Part shown: in pieces, positions 39,469 to 46,970 of the stretch | Layout of the letters: each line of letters starts with the position of its first letter | Numbering within the stretch: the stretch's first letter is position 1 | IMG/VR virus record: IMGVR_UViG_3300032046_005540 | Location: 1-64,000 of that record | Source of the DNA: a virus | DNA: 64,000 nucleotides | Strand: one strand, 5' to 3' | Translations under genes and position numbers: made by a program | The notes under the pieces: model-generated | Databases searched by the model: none | What the model was told of the DNA's origin: nothing | The model's input: the letters and a program-made list of their open reading frames with translations, nothing else

Positions 39469-39627
39469 TTATTCTTTAGATAAAATTCCAGTTCCTTTAC
39501 ATAATTCGCATGGATATCTTCTATAACGAATATATGGATTGTTTATAGCAATATAATAAAATCCTTTTCCGTGGCAATTTGAACATTTATTTTTCAACTT
39601 ATCTACTTCAACTTTAAACTGAGACAT
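39469..39627 (-). CDS. DnaJ-type zinc-finger protein
   Basis: 52 aa with CSNCHGKGF and CELCKGTGI, two CxxCxGxG units as in the DnaJ Cys-rich domain, without a J domain. It may bind unfolded protein or nucleic acid. Confidence 0.65.
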   Translation of the reverse strand: MSQFKVEVDKLKNKCSNCHGKGFYYIAINNPYIRYRRYPCELCKGTGILSKE

Positions 39628-39757
39628 TTTTTTCCTCTATTGGAGATAATATAAAAGCTCTTTCCTTTTGATGTTTAAATCTATTTGTTGCTCTTTTTCT
39701 TTGGTCTTTTTTCCTTCTTCTTTTCTCTGATTTTACATGAGAGCTAAAGTGACTCAT
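39614..39757 (-). CDS. Small basic protein
   Basis: 47 aa, very Lys/Arg-rich (VKSEKRRRKKDQRKRATNRF). Overlaps the next gene by 14 nt. Nucleic-acid binding is inferred from charge only. Confidence 0.5.
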   Translation of the reverse strand: MSHFSSHVKSEKRRRKKDQRKRATNRFKHQKERAFILSPIEEKNVSV

Positions 39758-39785
39758 TTTTTATCCTCCACAATTTGAAAATCTT

Positions 39786-40229
39786 TTAAAAATATTTGTT
39801 TAAAATTTTTTCTACTTTCCAATATCGTTTTTTAATTTTAGAAATAAAAAGAAACATTTCAGTATCAAACTCTTGAGGAGTATAACAAAAACAATCAAAA
39901 AATATATCTTCGTCAAGATCTCCATAATAGTTTAATAAATCTTCATTCTTTGGAGGAACAGATGGAATACCTCCAATATTAAAAATAAAAGTATCTATAT
40001 ATTTTCTCCGTTCATTTTCATCTTTACCTTTAAAATCATCAGATATTACAGCAATATCAATATCTCCCCACTCCGCAAACTTTCGCTTTTTAAGATTAAG
40101 AAATGAACCAAATAAATAAATTTTTTCTATTTTCATGTTTAATAGCAATACCTCACGAAATTTAAAAATTTTGTCTATTGCTTTTAAATTTTTTCGTTTA
40201 GTTTCTGATGTAAGTAAATATGGTTTCAT
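39786..40229 (-). CDS. Nucleotidyltransferase (Pol beta-like, MNT type)
   Basis: 147 aa. IYLFGSFLNLKKRKFAEWGD followed by IDIAV gives the GS...DxD core of minimal nucleotidyltransferases; a further Asp/Glu cluster (GDLDEDIFFD) follows. No ribosome site lies upstream, and a TGTATAAT sequence ends about 5 nt before the ATG, so the message could be leaderless. Substrate unknown: tRNA, protein or small molecule. Confidence 0.78.
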   Translation of the reverse strand: MKPYLLTSETKRKNLKAIDKIFKFREVLLLNMKIEKIYLFGSFLNLKKRKFAEWGDIDIAVISDDFKGKDENERRKYIDTFIFNIGGIPSVPPKNEDLLNYYGDLDEDIFFDCFCYTPQEFDTEMFLFISKIKKRYWKVEKILNKYF

Positions 40230-40245
40230 TATATATTATACACTA

Positions 40246-40962
40246 TTATTCTTTCAAAAGAGTATTTAAAGATTCATAATTCGTTTTTATTTTGTTTGAG
40301 TAAACTTCTGCGTTTCCAGACCCATTATATAATTTAGCAAATGTTAAAAAGTCTTTATTTTGTAAAGCAAAACACATTTTAGTTCCTATACCTATAAAAT
40401 CAAACAATCCTATAATTTGAGATCTTAATTCTGTAGAAAAAACATCAAACATTTCTCTTTCTGATTTGTATCCAATCCTTTCAAAATTAAATCCCATTAT
40501 TTGAGGCATTCCCATACTTATAGAATCTATTGCAGCTTTTTCATTTAGATCTCGTGCAAATTTAAAAACTTCCCACTCTCCTCCCTGCCCCTGTTTGTGA
40601 AAATCTTTCCACAAATCATCTCCAAGTTTTCCTCGAAATAAATGGTTTGTCCAAGGCTTTTTCTTATCATAAGCAAAATGATCATTAAATAAAAATTCGT
40701 GACTTTTCCCCCAATACTTCCAAAATATATGATTTTCAAATCGAATAATCACTCTACAATCTTCAAAACCTTTTCCACTTGATTCAACACACAAAACTGA
40801 AGCAGCAATTGCAGGTTCTATATTAAGAGTTTTGCTCAAAACTTCTAACAACCCCCCATAATTATTCCATATTTTTGCAACAGAACTATTATCGTCTATT
40901 TTCTTTGTAGGAGGTAAACAAACATTTTGTAATTGAGAATTATTTTTTAAGAATTTTTGCAT
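40246..40962 (-). CDS. Endolysin, N-acetylmuramidase (DUF3380-type)
   Basis: 238 aa from the ATG at 40962, preceded by AAGAAGG inside the upstream gene end. It contains ASVLCVESSGKGF (catalytic-type Glu), RFENHIFWKYWG, FARDLNEKAAIDSISMGMPQ, QIMGFNFERIGYKS and AKLYNGSG, the full signature of the phage muramidase family. No signal peptide is visible, so export needs the holin. It is the last gene of the lysis block. Confidence 0.93.
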   Translation of the reverse strand: MQKFLKNNSQLQNVCLPPTKKIDDNSSVAKIWNNYGGLLEVLSKTLNIEPAIAASVLCVESSGKGFEDCRVIIRFENHIFWKYWGKSHEFLFNDHFAYDKKKPWTNHLFRGKLGDDLWKDFHKQGQGGEWEVFKFARDLNEKAAIDSISMGMPQIMGFNFERIGYKSEREMFDVFSTELRSQIIGLFDFIGIGTKMCFALQNKDFLTFAKLYNGSGNAEVYSNKIKTNYESLNTLLKE

Positions 40963-40963
40963 T

Positions 40964-41119
40964 TTACCTTCTTTCTTTATTTTCATTTATAACAGTAACT
41001 GCTCCATTCATTAAAAGCTTCCAACAACCCCAAGCCCGATTTATGGAAAGAATAACCTCTTCAAGATACTTAATATATTCTGCATAACCCACTTCTTTTT
41101 CATTTATATAATAACCCAT
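40964..41119 (-). CDS. Small hypothetical protein
   Basis: 51 aa: MGYYINEKEVGYAEYIKYL, then LSINRAWGCWKLLMNGAVTV. Its last codons supply the ribosome site for the endolysin, so the two are coupled. Confidence 0.58.
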   Translation of the reverse strand: MGYYINEKEVGYAEYIKYLEEVILSINRAWGCWKLLMNGAVTVINENKERR

Positions 41120-41152
41120 TTTAACTCCTAATTTTACCTAATTAGTTTTCTT

Positions 41153-41503
41153 TTAGTTCCTTTTTATATACAAAATTAAATCTGTAATTTTACAATTAAA
41201 TGACAATTCTTTTTTAAATAAAAATGTAGTATATCCTAAATCCTTAAAAATATATGTTTTACAAGGAATTAAAGTATTTGGAACTAATAGTCCTATATCA
41301 TTTACAATACAACAATCATATTCTACAATTTTTGCAGAATCAAATTCAGTAGTATAAGCTTTTACTTTAATAAAAGGTAATTCATCTCCTAAATACTTCC
41401 ATTCACAAGGAATTTGAATCCATTCTGGTTTTTGTAGGTTAATACTTTTAGAACAAGAACAAACTAAAAATACCAATAACAATAATACAATTACTTTTTT
41501 CAT
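41153..41503 (-). CDS. Lipoprotein, candidate outer-membrane spanin/lysis partner
   Basis: 116 aa with a signal peptide (VIVLLLLVFLVCSCSKS) and a lipobox-like C-S-C junction at about residues 15-17, then a beta-rich periplasmic part. The position between endolysin and holin candidate suggests a lysis role such as an o-spanin, but the size exceeds typical Rz1 proteins. A simple surface lipoprotein is the alternative. It implies a diderm or at least lipoprotein-bearing host. Confidence 0.65.
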   Translation of the reverse strand: MKKVIVLLLLVFLVCSCSKSINLQKPEWIQIPCEWKYLGDELPFIKVKAYTTEFDSAKIVEYDCCIVNDIGLLVPNTLIPCKTYIFKDLGYTTFLFKKELSFNCKITDLILYIKRN

Positions 41504-41531
41504 TTCCTTCTCCTTTAAATTGTTAAAAATT

Positions 41532-41861
41532 TTACCAATATTTAACTTTCTTTTTCTGCATTTTCTGAAACCTTTTTATAAGACTAAATATCTGTGATTC
41601 TTTAGATTTACAATCTTCACACCACATTTCTCTTGGAATTCCTTCTTCACATTCATAAATTCTATATGTTAATTGTAAAATAACTATTCTTTGCAGTGAA
41701 TTTAAATCAGAAGTGTCATAAAAACCAACAATAGGAGATTCTAACATTTTCTTTAATTTTTCAATAGCACATTGTTTCCTACACCTTGTTTCTTCTTGTA
41801 ATTCTTTTCGGGCGTCAAGTTTGTTTAAAAAATCATCTTTCTTTTCATCGTTTTCAAACAT
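41532..41861 (-). CDS. Hypothetical CxxC protein, paralogue of 26750 gene
   Basis: 109 aa. Helical N-terminus with CRKQCAIEKLKKM, then ECEEGIPREMWCEDCKSK, shared with the 26750 protein. C-terminal basic helix. Function unknown. Confidence 0.6.
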   Translation of the reverse strand: MFENDEKKDDFLNKLDARKELQEETRCRKQCAIEKLKKMLESPIVGFYDTSDLNSLQRIVILQLTYRIYECEEGIPREMWCEDCKSKESQIFSLIKRFQKMQKKKVKYW

Positions 41862-41882
41862 TTTCTACCCTAAAAATAAGTT

Positions 41883-42080
41883 TTAAGGAGACTCCCACCC
41901 AATAATTTGTTTACACTTATGACAAATTATAGCACAATATTTACGTTTTAGTCCAATAAAAAACCATCTTTTACTACGCTGCACTAATCCTCGCATAAAT
42001 TCAGGAAAAAGTTCTCCACATTTTGGGCATTCTTCTTTTGCATATGGTTTTCTTTGTAATAGTTCATATTCATTCAGCAT
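41883..42080 (-). CDS. Small zinc-ribbon protein
   Basis: 65 aa: CPKCGELFPEFM and CAIICHKCKQIIGW form a classical four-Cys ribbon. Overlaps the holin candidate by 11 nt. Confidence 0.62.
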   Translation of the reverse strand: MLNEYELLQRKPYAKEECPKCGELFPEFMRGLVQRSKRWFFIGLKRKYCAIICHKCKQIIGWESP

Positions 42081-42354
42081 CTTCTATTCCTTGTGAGGGT
42101 CTTGGAAGTTTTGAAGAATCATTTTTTTGTGTTCCATTATCTTGAGAATTATATTTCGTTCCAATAAATACTTTTCCAATACTATAAGCAAGTAAACAAG
42201 TAATTAAACCTATTGTATTACTAGAAAGATCACCAGTCAAATATAATTGTCTCATAGAAATTACAAAAGTAATCCAAAATGCAACCCTTCCCATCGAAAC
42301 TTTTCCTTTTGAATCCTCTATCAAACATCTAAAATAATTGGTAAGTTTATTCAT
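42070..42354 (-). CDS. Holin candidate (two-TM membrane protein)
   Basis: 94 aa from the ATG at 42354 (AAAGGAAAAC upstream). Two hydrophobic segments (AFWITFVISMRQLYL; TIGLITCLLAYSIGKVF) with a short loop and a hydrophilic C-terminus. Topology, size and neighbours (endolysin, lipoprotein) suggest a holin; family assignment is not possible by eye. Confidence 0.6.
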   Translation of the reverse strand: MNKLTNYFRCLIEDSKGKVSMGRVAFWITFVISMRQLYLTGDLSSNTIGLITCLLAYSIGKVFIGTKYNSQDNGTQKNDSSKLPRPSQGIEDAE

Positions 42355-42577
42355 TGTTTTCCTTTTCATTCATTGGACAAATAACACCTTCATCATGGCA
42401 TTTTTCAAGCAATTTAAAAAAAGGTTGCTTAACTATAGCTTCAAATTTAGTTTTATTAACTATTTTTACATTATATTCTTCTTCCAAAAGAGTAATTAAT
42501 CCTTCATTCCCACCCCCAGAATCAAAAAATAAACAATCAAAACATTTTCCATATTCATCTTCATATTCCATACACAT
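42347..42577 (-). CDS. Small hypothetical Cys protein
   Basis: 76 aa: CMEYEDEYGKCFDCLFFDSG, then ITLLEEEYNVKIVNKT and a late Cys pair. Four or five Cys may bind metal. No family recognised. Confidence 0.55.
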   Translation of the reverse strand: MCMEYEDEYGKCFDCLFFDSGGGNEGLITLLEEEYNVKIVNKTKFEAIVKQPFFKLLEKCHDEGVICPMNEKENNE

Positions 42578-42591
42578 ATATTTTTCCTCCT

Positions 42592-43194
42592 CTAAAAAAC
42601 TCCAAAACTATGTTGGTAATAAAGTCCCCAACTATTTTCTTTTAAAAATACTCCTAATATATTGTTTTTATACTGAATTCCAGGAAGTAAAAAAGGACCT
42701 TGTTCCTTTGAATATCCAAAACCCAAGTTCAACTTAAAATTCTTTTCTTTTCGTAAAGGAGTATAATTATCCCAATCAACAGAATACTTAATTCCAAGAT
42801 CTGGTTCAGTTCTTAAGTTGAAACCTTTACGAATATCATATTTATCTTTAATTTCAAGGAACAACTTCAAACTTCTATATTTAATATCAAATGTAAATTC
42901 TTCAGTTTGACTATTTGCCCAAACACCTAAATGAAAAAGAGGTTGATCGAATTCTCCGAAAAACCTTTTATACATATAAACAGTATCTCCATGAACCACT
43001 TTTATGTTTTCAATAGTATCAGATGATACTACAAACGAAGTATCTTTTTGAACTATTTCTATTTTAATAGTATCTGGAGGAGCTTTTGCATCTATAACTT
43101 TTTGTAAGTGAGAAACTTTAGCTTGGTAATAAACAAATACTCCAAATGCTAAAACAATTAAAAAAAGTATAAAGTAATTTTTTATTTTTGACAT
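42592..43194 (-). CDS. Inner-membrane-anchored periplasmic protein, spanin-like
   Basis: 200 aa. N-terminal anchor (YFILFLIVLAFGVFVYYQAK), a short coiled stretch, then many beta strands ending in Phe (WGLYYQHSFGVF), like outer-membrane beta proteins. Its place in the lysis block makes an i-spanin-like or envelope-spanning role possible. The beta-rich part is atypical for Rz, so the call is tentative. Confidence 0.5.
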   Translation of the reverse strand: MSKIKNYFILFLIVLAFGVFVYYQAKVSHLQKVIDAKAPPDTIKIEIVQKDTSFVVSSDTIENIKVVHGDTVYMYKRFFGEFDQPLFHLGVWANSQTEEFTFDIKYRSLKLFLEIKDKYDIRKGFNLRTEPDLGIKYSVDWDNYTPLRKEKNFKLNLGFGYSKEQGPFLLPGIQYKNNILGVFLKENSWGLYYQHSFGVF

Positions 43195-43617
43195 TTATTC
43201 CTCTTGAGGACCTGCTGGAGCAGGATCACAATCATTTCTTTCCTCTTCTTTTGTTTTGTAAAAATCACTAAAGTCCTCTTTTACTCCTGTTTCTTCTACA
43301 AAACGATCCATAATCATATTTATCCATCCTAACTTTTGGTGACAACTTTTACAATAAATTTTATAGAATCTACCACACTTTTTACAGCGAGAAGGAAAAT
43401 CGAAAAAGGTAGGAAAGATTAATATTGAATGATGAAATAAAACTACTTTAACTTGAATCCATTGATTTTTCTTTTTCAATAATTCTTTATATTTTTCAAC
43501 CTTTGGGTAATGAACTTTGCTTTCTTTATTATTTTCTTTAAATCTAAATTCAACCGTTACTTGATTTTTAGAAACAACTATGTCTTTTACCAAAGCTTGC
43601 ATTATCATCTTATCCAC
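43195..43617 (-). CDS. Hypothetical zinc-binding protein
   Basis: 140 aa: beta-rich N-terminus, then CKKCGRFYKIYCKSCHQKLG, a zinc ribbon, and an acidic Pro-rich tail. No family recognised. Confidence 0.58.
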   Translation of the reverse strand: MDKMIMQALVKDIVVSKNQVTVEFRFKENNKESKVHYPKVEKYKELLKKKNQWIQVKVVLFHHSILIFPTFFDFPSRCKKCGRFYKIYCKSCHQKLGWINMIMDRFVEETGVKEDFSDFYKTKEEERNDCDPAPAGPQEE

Positions 43618-43636
43618 TTAACTTTCCTCCTTTATA

Positions 43637-43765
43637 TCAACTCTTCTTATTCTTATTTTTCCATTCACCATACATTGTAATCAAAGGGCCAGTATACTTT
43701 TTCTCTTTCTTAGATTTCTTTGGTTTCTTTTTCATTTTCTCTTTGCCTTTATCTTTACTTCCCAT
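43637..43765 (-). CDS. Very small basic protein
   Basis: 42 aa, mostly Lys (KGKEKMKKKPKKSKKEKK), ending in YTGPLITMYGEWKNK. AGGAGG precedes the ATG, so expression is likely. Confidence 0.55.
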   Translation of the reverse strand: MGSKDKGKEKMKKKPKKSKKEKKYTGPLITMYGEWKNKNKKS

Positions 43766-43793
43766 TTAAACCTCCTTTATACTTTACCAAACT

Positions 43794-44066
43794 TTACTCT
43801 TTCTCCTTCAAAGATTTCAGCTTATTTTCATAAGCATTCAAAACTACACTCTCTAACTTAACTCTTGTAGTAGTATTTATTGGATGAATAATATCCCTAA
43901 AAACTCCATCCTTACCTCTTTTGTTAGGCATCGCAACAAAAAGGTCTTCTGTTCCTTGAATAACTTTCATTCCATGAATGACAAATGCGTTATCAAATAC
44001 TACATCGACGAAAGCCTTAAGTTTCGGTTCGTCTCTCAACGTGATTTTTACTTCGGTGATTTCCAT
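43794..44066 (-). CDS. spoVG: SpoVG-family regulatory protein
   Basis: 90 aa, the usual family length. MEITEVKITLRDEPKLKAFV, then VIHGMKVIQGTEDLFVAMPN and FRDIIHPINTTTRVKLESVV match SpoVG along the whole sequence. SpoVG proteins bind nucleic acids and tune gene expression in Bacillota and spirochaetes. In a phage it may modulate host or viral transcripts. AGGAGAAAG precedes the ATG. Confidence 0.95.
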   Translation of the reverse strand: MEITEVKITLRDEPKLKAFVDVVFDNAFVIHGMKVIQGTEDLFVAMPNKRGKDGVFRDIIHPINTTTRVKLESVVLNAYENKLKSLKEKE

Positions 44067-44112
44067 TTGCTTTCTCCTTTTTTAAAATGTTTGTTTTTAA
44101 TATTTATAAACA

Positions 44113-44340
44113 CTATCTTTCTTTTCTAAATTTTTCTTTTCTAAATCTCCAACATTCCGGGCAAAATGTTTTTTTATCATCTTCCATATGCCAATGATTA
44201 TCATAAAGCCAAGATTCTATTGTTTTATTCTTTTCTTCTAACGAAGACCAAGAACCTATAACCTTACTTTCAAAAGCATGCCGAGAGCAATTCTTTCCAT
44301 CACATGTTACAATATAAAATTTACCTTCATATAATGACAT
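44113..44340 (-). CDS. Small zinc-binding protein
   Basis: 75 aa: VTCDGKNCSRHAFE and FCPECWRF, a four-Cys pattern with a His-rich middle (DNHWHMED). GGAGGAGA precedes the ATG. Related to small phage proteins with a C-D-G-x-x-C start. Confidence 0.62.
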   Translation of the reverse strand: MSLYEGKFYIVTCDGKNCSRHAFESKVIGSWSSLEEKNKTIESWLYDNHWHMEDDKKTFCPECWRFRKEKFRKER

Positions 44341-44389
44341 TATTTATCTCCTCCTTTTCACTAATATAATACAATATTTTAAATACTAT

Positions 44390-44635
44390 CTAACAACTTT
44401 TTTTCTTAAAAATTACCATATACAAAGCATATAAAGTAACTGCAACCCAAACTCCATTAAACAACCATACTGACCAAGCTTTTGCACAAATTCCTACAAC
44501 AATAAAAGAAAGCCCTCCTACTAATTGTAAAATAAGGTAAATACAATTTTGGGCAGTTAATTTCTTTTTCAACAAAAGAATATAAGCAACAAATAAAGAT
44601 AAAAAAGCAATCCAATTAAAAATACCAAAATTCAT
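44390..44635 (-). CDS. Small integral membrane protein (CBU_0592-like)
   Basis: 81 aa with three hydrophobic helices (IAFLSLFVAYILLL; CIYLILQLVGGLSFIVVG; GVWVAVTLYALYMVIF). Organisation resembles the small CBU_0592-like membrane family. Strong GGAGG upstream. Function unknown. Confidence 0.65.
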   Translation of the reverse strand: MNFGIFNWIAFLSLFVAYILLLKKKLTAQNCIYLILQLVGGLSFIVVGICAKAWSVWLFNGVWVAVTLYALYMVIFKKKSC

Positions 44636-44645
44636 TAAAAACCTC

Positions 44646-44682
44646 CAAAAAGAAAGCCACGTAAAGCATAAATCGCGGCTTT
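44646..44682 (-). terminator. Rho-independent terminator
   Basis: A 9-bp stem AAAGCCGCG/CGTGGCTTT (one G-U, 12-nt loop) is followed by CTTTTT on the minus strand. It follows the MgtC gene region in the 131-bp gap. It lies just before the ribosome site of the next gene, so it could also act as an attenuator. Confidence 0.68.
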
Positions 44683-44766
44683 TGTTAACTTCTTTATGTG
44701 CTTCACTTTACTACTCCTTCTCATCAACTTTCTTAATTGATTTAATCAAACTTTACAATAAAAACC

Positions 44767-45189
44767 TTAACTTTTTTCATCTTTTCTTACGATACGTCTT
44801 TCAAACTTTCCAAACCAATATAAAATAATAAAAGTTATAATACTTACAATTGTTGCTTCTACATAATAACCAAATCCTACCGCCATACCTACTATTCCAC
44901 ATATCCAAACACAAGCGGCAGTAGTAATCCCATGAACCGATCCTCTACTGTGTAAAATTACACCGGCCCCAATAAAACCTAACCCAGTTAATATATTACT
45001 TGCTATTTTTGTTACATCAGCACCATTACTACTAGCAAAACAAAAAGAAATATGAGCTGCAAGCATTGATCCTAAAACTATCAAAATATTAGTTCTTAAC
45101 CCAGCAGGCTTATGAAATAGTTCTCTTTCAAAACCAATCAAAGCCCCTAAAATAATTGCTATTAAAACTTTTAGAATAAAACTAAACAT
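44767..45189 (-). CDS. MgtC/SapB family membrane protein
   Basis: 140 aa. FILKVLIAIILGALIGFERE, HKPAGLRTNILIVLGSML and NILTGLGFIGAGVILHS are the conserved MgtC/SapB blocks, with four predicted membrane helices. In bacteria MgtC affects intracellular survival, magnesium limitation and F-type ATPase; no phage function is established here. It lies between the S49 peptidase and small membrane genes and shares their orientation. Confidence 0.92.
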   Translation of the reverse strand: MFSFILKVLIAIILGALIGFERELFHKPAGLRTNILIVLGSMLAAHISFCFASSNGADVTKIASNILTGLGFIGAGVILHSRGSVHGITTAACVWICGIVGMAVGFGYYVEATIVSIITFIILYWFGKFERRIVRKDEKS

Positions 45190-45191
45190 TA

Positions 45192-46112
45192 CTATTCCTC
45201 TGGATAAAAATCTTCAATCTTTTGCCCTTTATCTGTAACAACTTCAACATTAGATATATTTTCATATATCTTATAAATTAATTCATCAAAATACATAACA
45301 TTATCTATCAACCCAAACCATAAGGCATCAGTTGCATCATATGTTCTTCCGTCACTTATATTTTCTAAATAATTCATTACTTTTTTATCGTTTGGTTTAC
45401 TTTGATTATATATTTCTGTATATGCTTGAATTAATTTTTTCCCCCGGCAATCAAAAATATATTGAAGAAATTCACGATATAATTTATTTATCTGATTTTG
45501 TAAAATTTCTTTTTCTTCTTCTGTTAACTTACTATGAGAAAAAAACATTGTTTTATTTTTTCCTGACTTGATCAAAATATATTTCACTCCAGACATTGAA
45601 TCAGAAACTGTTTCATCAACTCTCAAAGTAAAAACACCTATAGATCCAGTTTCTCCCGAAGGAGCTACAACTATTTTATTAGCAGTACAAGCAACCCAAT
45701 ATGCTCCTGAATATAAACCCTTTTCAGAATAAACTAAAAGACTTTTATTATATTTTCTCATTAAAACACTTATTTTATGAGTAGTTAATTTAGTCTCTAT
45801 AACATCTCCTCCATTAGACTCCGTCCATGCAATAACTCCAACACAATCTGACTTTTTAAATTCTTTCTCAATTTTATTTGCCCAATCTAAACTAACATCT
45901 CCTTCTAATTTTAAAACAACAATTTTATTTTTTTCTAAAAAAGGATTATTTAATATTAAAGGGTTGGTTGTAGATTGTGTAACAGAAACATTAGAAGTAG
46001 AATTAGCTGTAAATTGACAAATGCCCCAAAAACCTACAAAAGAAACAAAAAATACAAATAATACAATTAAATATTTTTCATTATTCGTTTTCTGTATCTT
46101 CATCTTTGTCAT
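45192..46112 (-). CDS. S49-family (SppA-like) membrane protease
   Basis: 306 aa. N-terminal signal anchor (YLIVLFVFFVSFVGFWGI); catalytic Ser135 in GLYSGAYWVACTANKIV; a candidate Lys185 or Lys187 in SGKNKTMFF; and VVAPSGETGSIGV typical of S49. It would face the periplasm or outer side of the membrane and degrade signal peptides or envelope proteins. Phage S49 proteases are otherwise usually capsid-maturation enzymes, but here the membrane anchor and location argue against that. Confidence 0.88.
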   Translation of the reverse strand: MTKMKIQKTNNEKYLIVLFVFFVSFVGFWGICQFTANSTSNVSVTQSTTNPLILNNPFLEKNKIVVLKLEGDVSLDWANKIEKEFKKSDCVGVIAWTESNGGDVIETKLTTHKISVLMRKYNKSLLVYSEKGLYSGAYWVACTANKIVVAPSGETGSIGVFTLRVDETVSDSMSGVKYILIKSGKNKTMFFSHSKLTEEEKEILQNQINKLYREFLQYIFDCRGKKLIQAYTEIYNQSKPNDKKVMNYLENISDGRTYDATDALWFGLIDNVMYFDELIYKIYENISNVEVVTDKGQKIEDFYPEE

Positions 46113-46959
46113 CTTCTTCTTCTCCTTCTACTTCTCTTTTTTCAAACAATTTTCGAGCGTCCTCTTTTTTCTTTTTTCTCATTTTTTCGCACTTTTCAGA
46201 AGTAAATTTTGGATCATATATAAATTGAAAACACTCTTTTTCAAGCCATCCATAAATACTATGTATTGGAATAAAATATCCCATATGAGTAATACTATCT
46301 CCCCATCCTATAACATTCATTCTGCTTGGAATTCCTATAAATAAATAGTCTTCTCCTTCTCCTTTTACTTCTTCCTCTTGCTTAATTAAAAATACTCCTC
46401 CCCCACTATTACCGTATATGATCAATCCGTTACTCATCCAATAAGGATGATTTTCCATTTCATCATCTTGAGATGTAATCTCTCCACGAGTGGGAATTGG
46501 AGAATGCCCAAGACTACAACCACACATATACACAGGATCAAAAATATGAATATTCTTTACATCATCTAAATATAATTTAGCAACATTTTTAACTTGTTCG
46601 TTTGATCTTAATTTTACTAAAGCAATATCTCTATCCCTATTATAAGTCATAATATCTGCTTCAATCGCAGTTCTTCCTACATTACGACTCATATTCTGAT
46701 ATTTATAAAATTCTACATTCACTGTTTTTCTTCTTTCTTTATCAATTCTTTTTGAAAGAAGAGGATCCCACTCTTTTTTAACAGATATTGCATCTTCAAT
46801 CACATGCCAGTTTGTTAAAATATATGTTTCATATTCTTCCGATCCCTTTTTTGTAGGCTTAGAATAAACAACAGTTCCACTTCCTCCCGCTTTATCAGTT
46901 TTAACGAGAGCAGAAACATATAAAATTTCTTCATGTTTCTTTTTTATATTATTGTTCAT
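46081..46959 (-). CDS. Trypsin-like serine protease, paralogue of 38499 gene
   Basis: 292 aa. Triad His52 (TNWHVI), Asp111 (RDIALV) and Ser185 (YGNSGGGVF). The C-terminal 60 residues are a charged Lys/Glu tail. No signal peptide. Homologous to the 38499 protein. It overlaps the S49 gene by 32 nt, so two proteases are co-expressed. Target unknown. Confidence 0.9.
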   Translation of the reverse strand: MNNNIKKKHEEILYVSALVKTDKAGGSGTVVYSKPTKKGSEEYETYILTNWHVIEDAISVKKEWDPLLSKRIDKERRKTVNVEFYKYQNMSRNVGRTAIEADIMTYNRDRDIALVKLRSNEQVKNVAKLYLDDVKNIHIFDPVYMCGCSLGHSPIPTRGEITSQDDEMENHPYWMSNGLIIYGNSGGGVFLIKQEEEVKGEGEDYLFIGIPSRMNVIGWGDSITHMGYFIPIHSIYGWLEKECFQFIYDPKFTSEKCEKMRKKKKEDARKLFEKREVEGEEEDDKDEDTENE

Positions 46960-46970
46960 AATTTCTCCTT

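Noticed and set aside
44637-44724. 24-codon open frame before the small membrane gene
   Set aside because: It overlaps the terminator stem and has no ribosome site; more likely the terminator alone.
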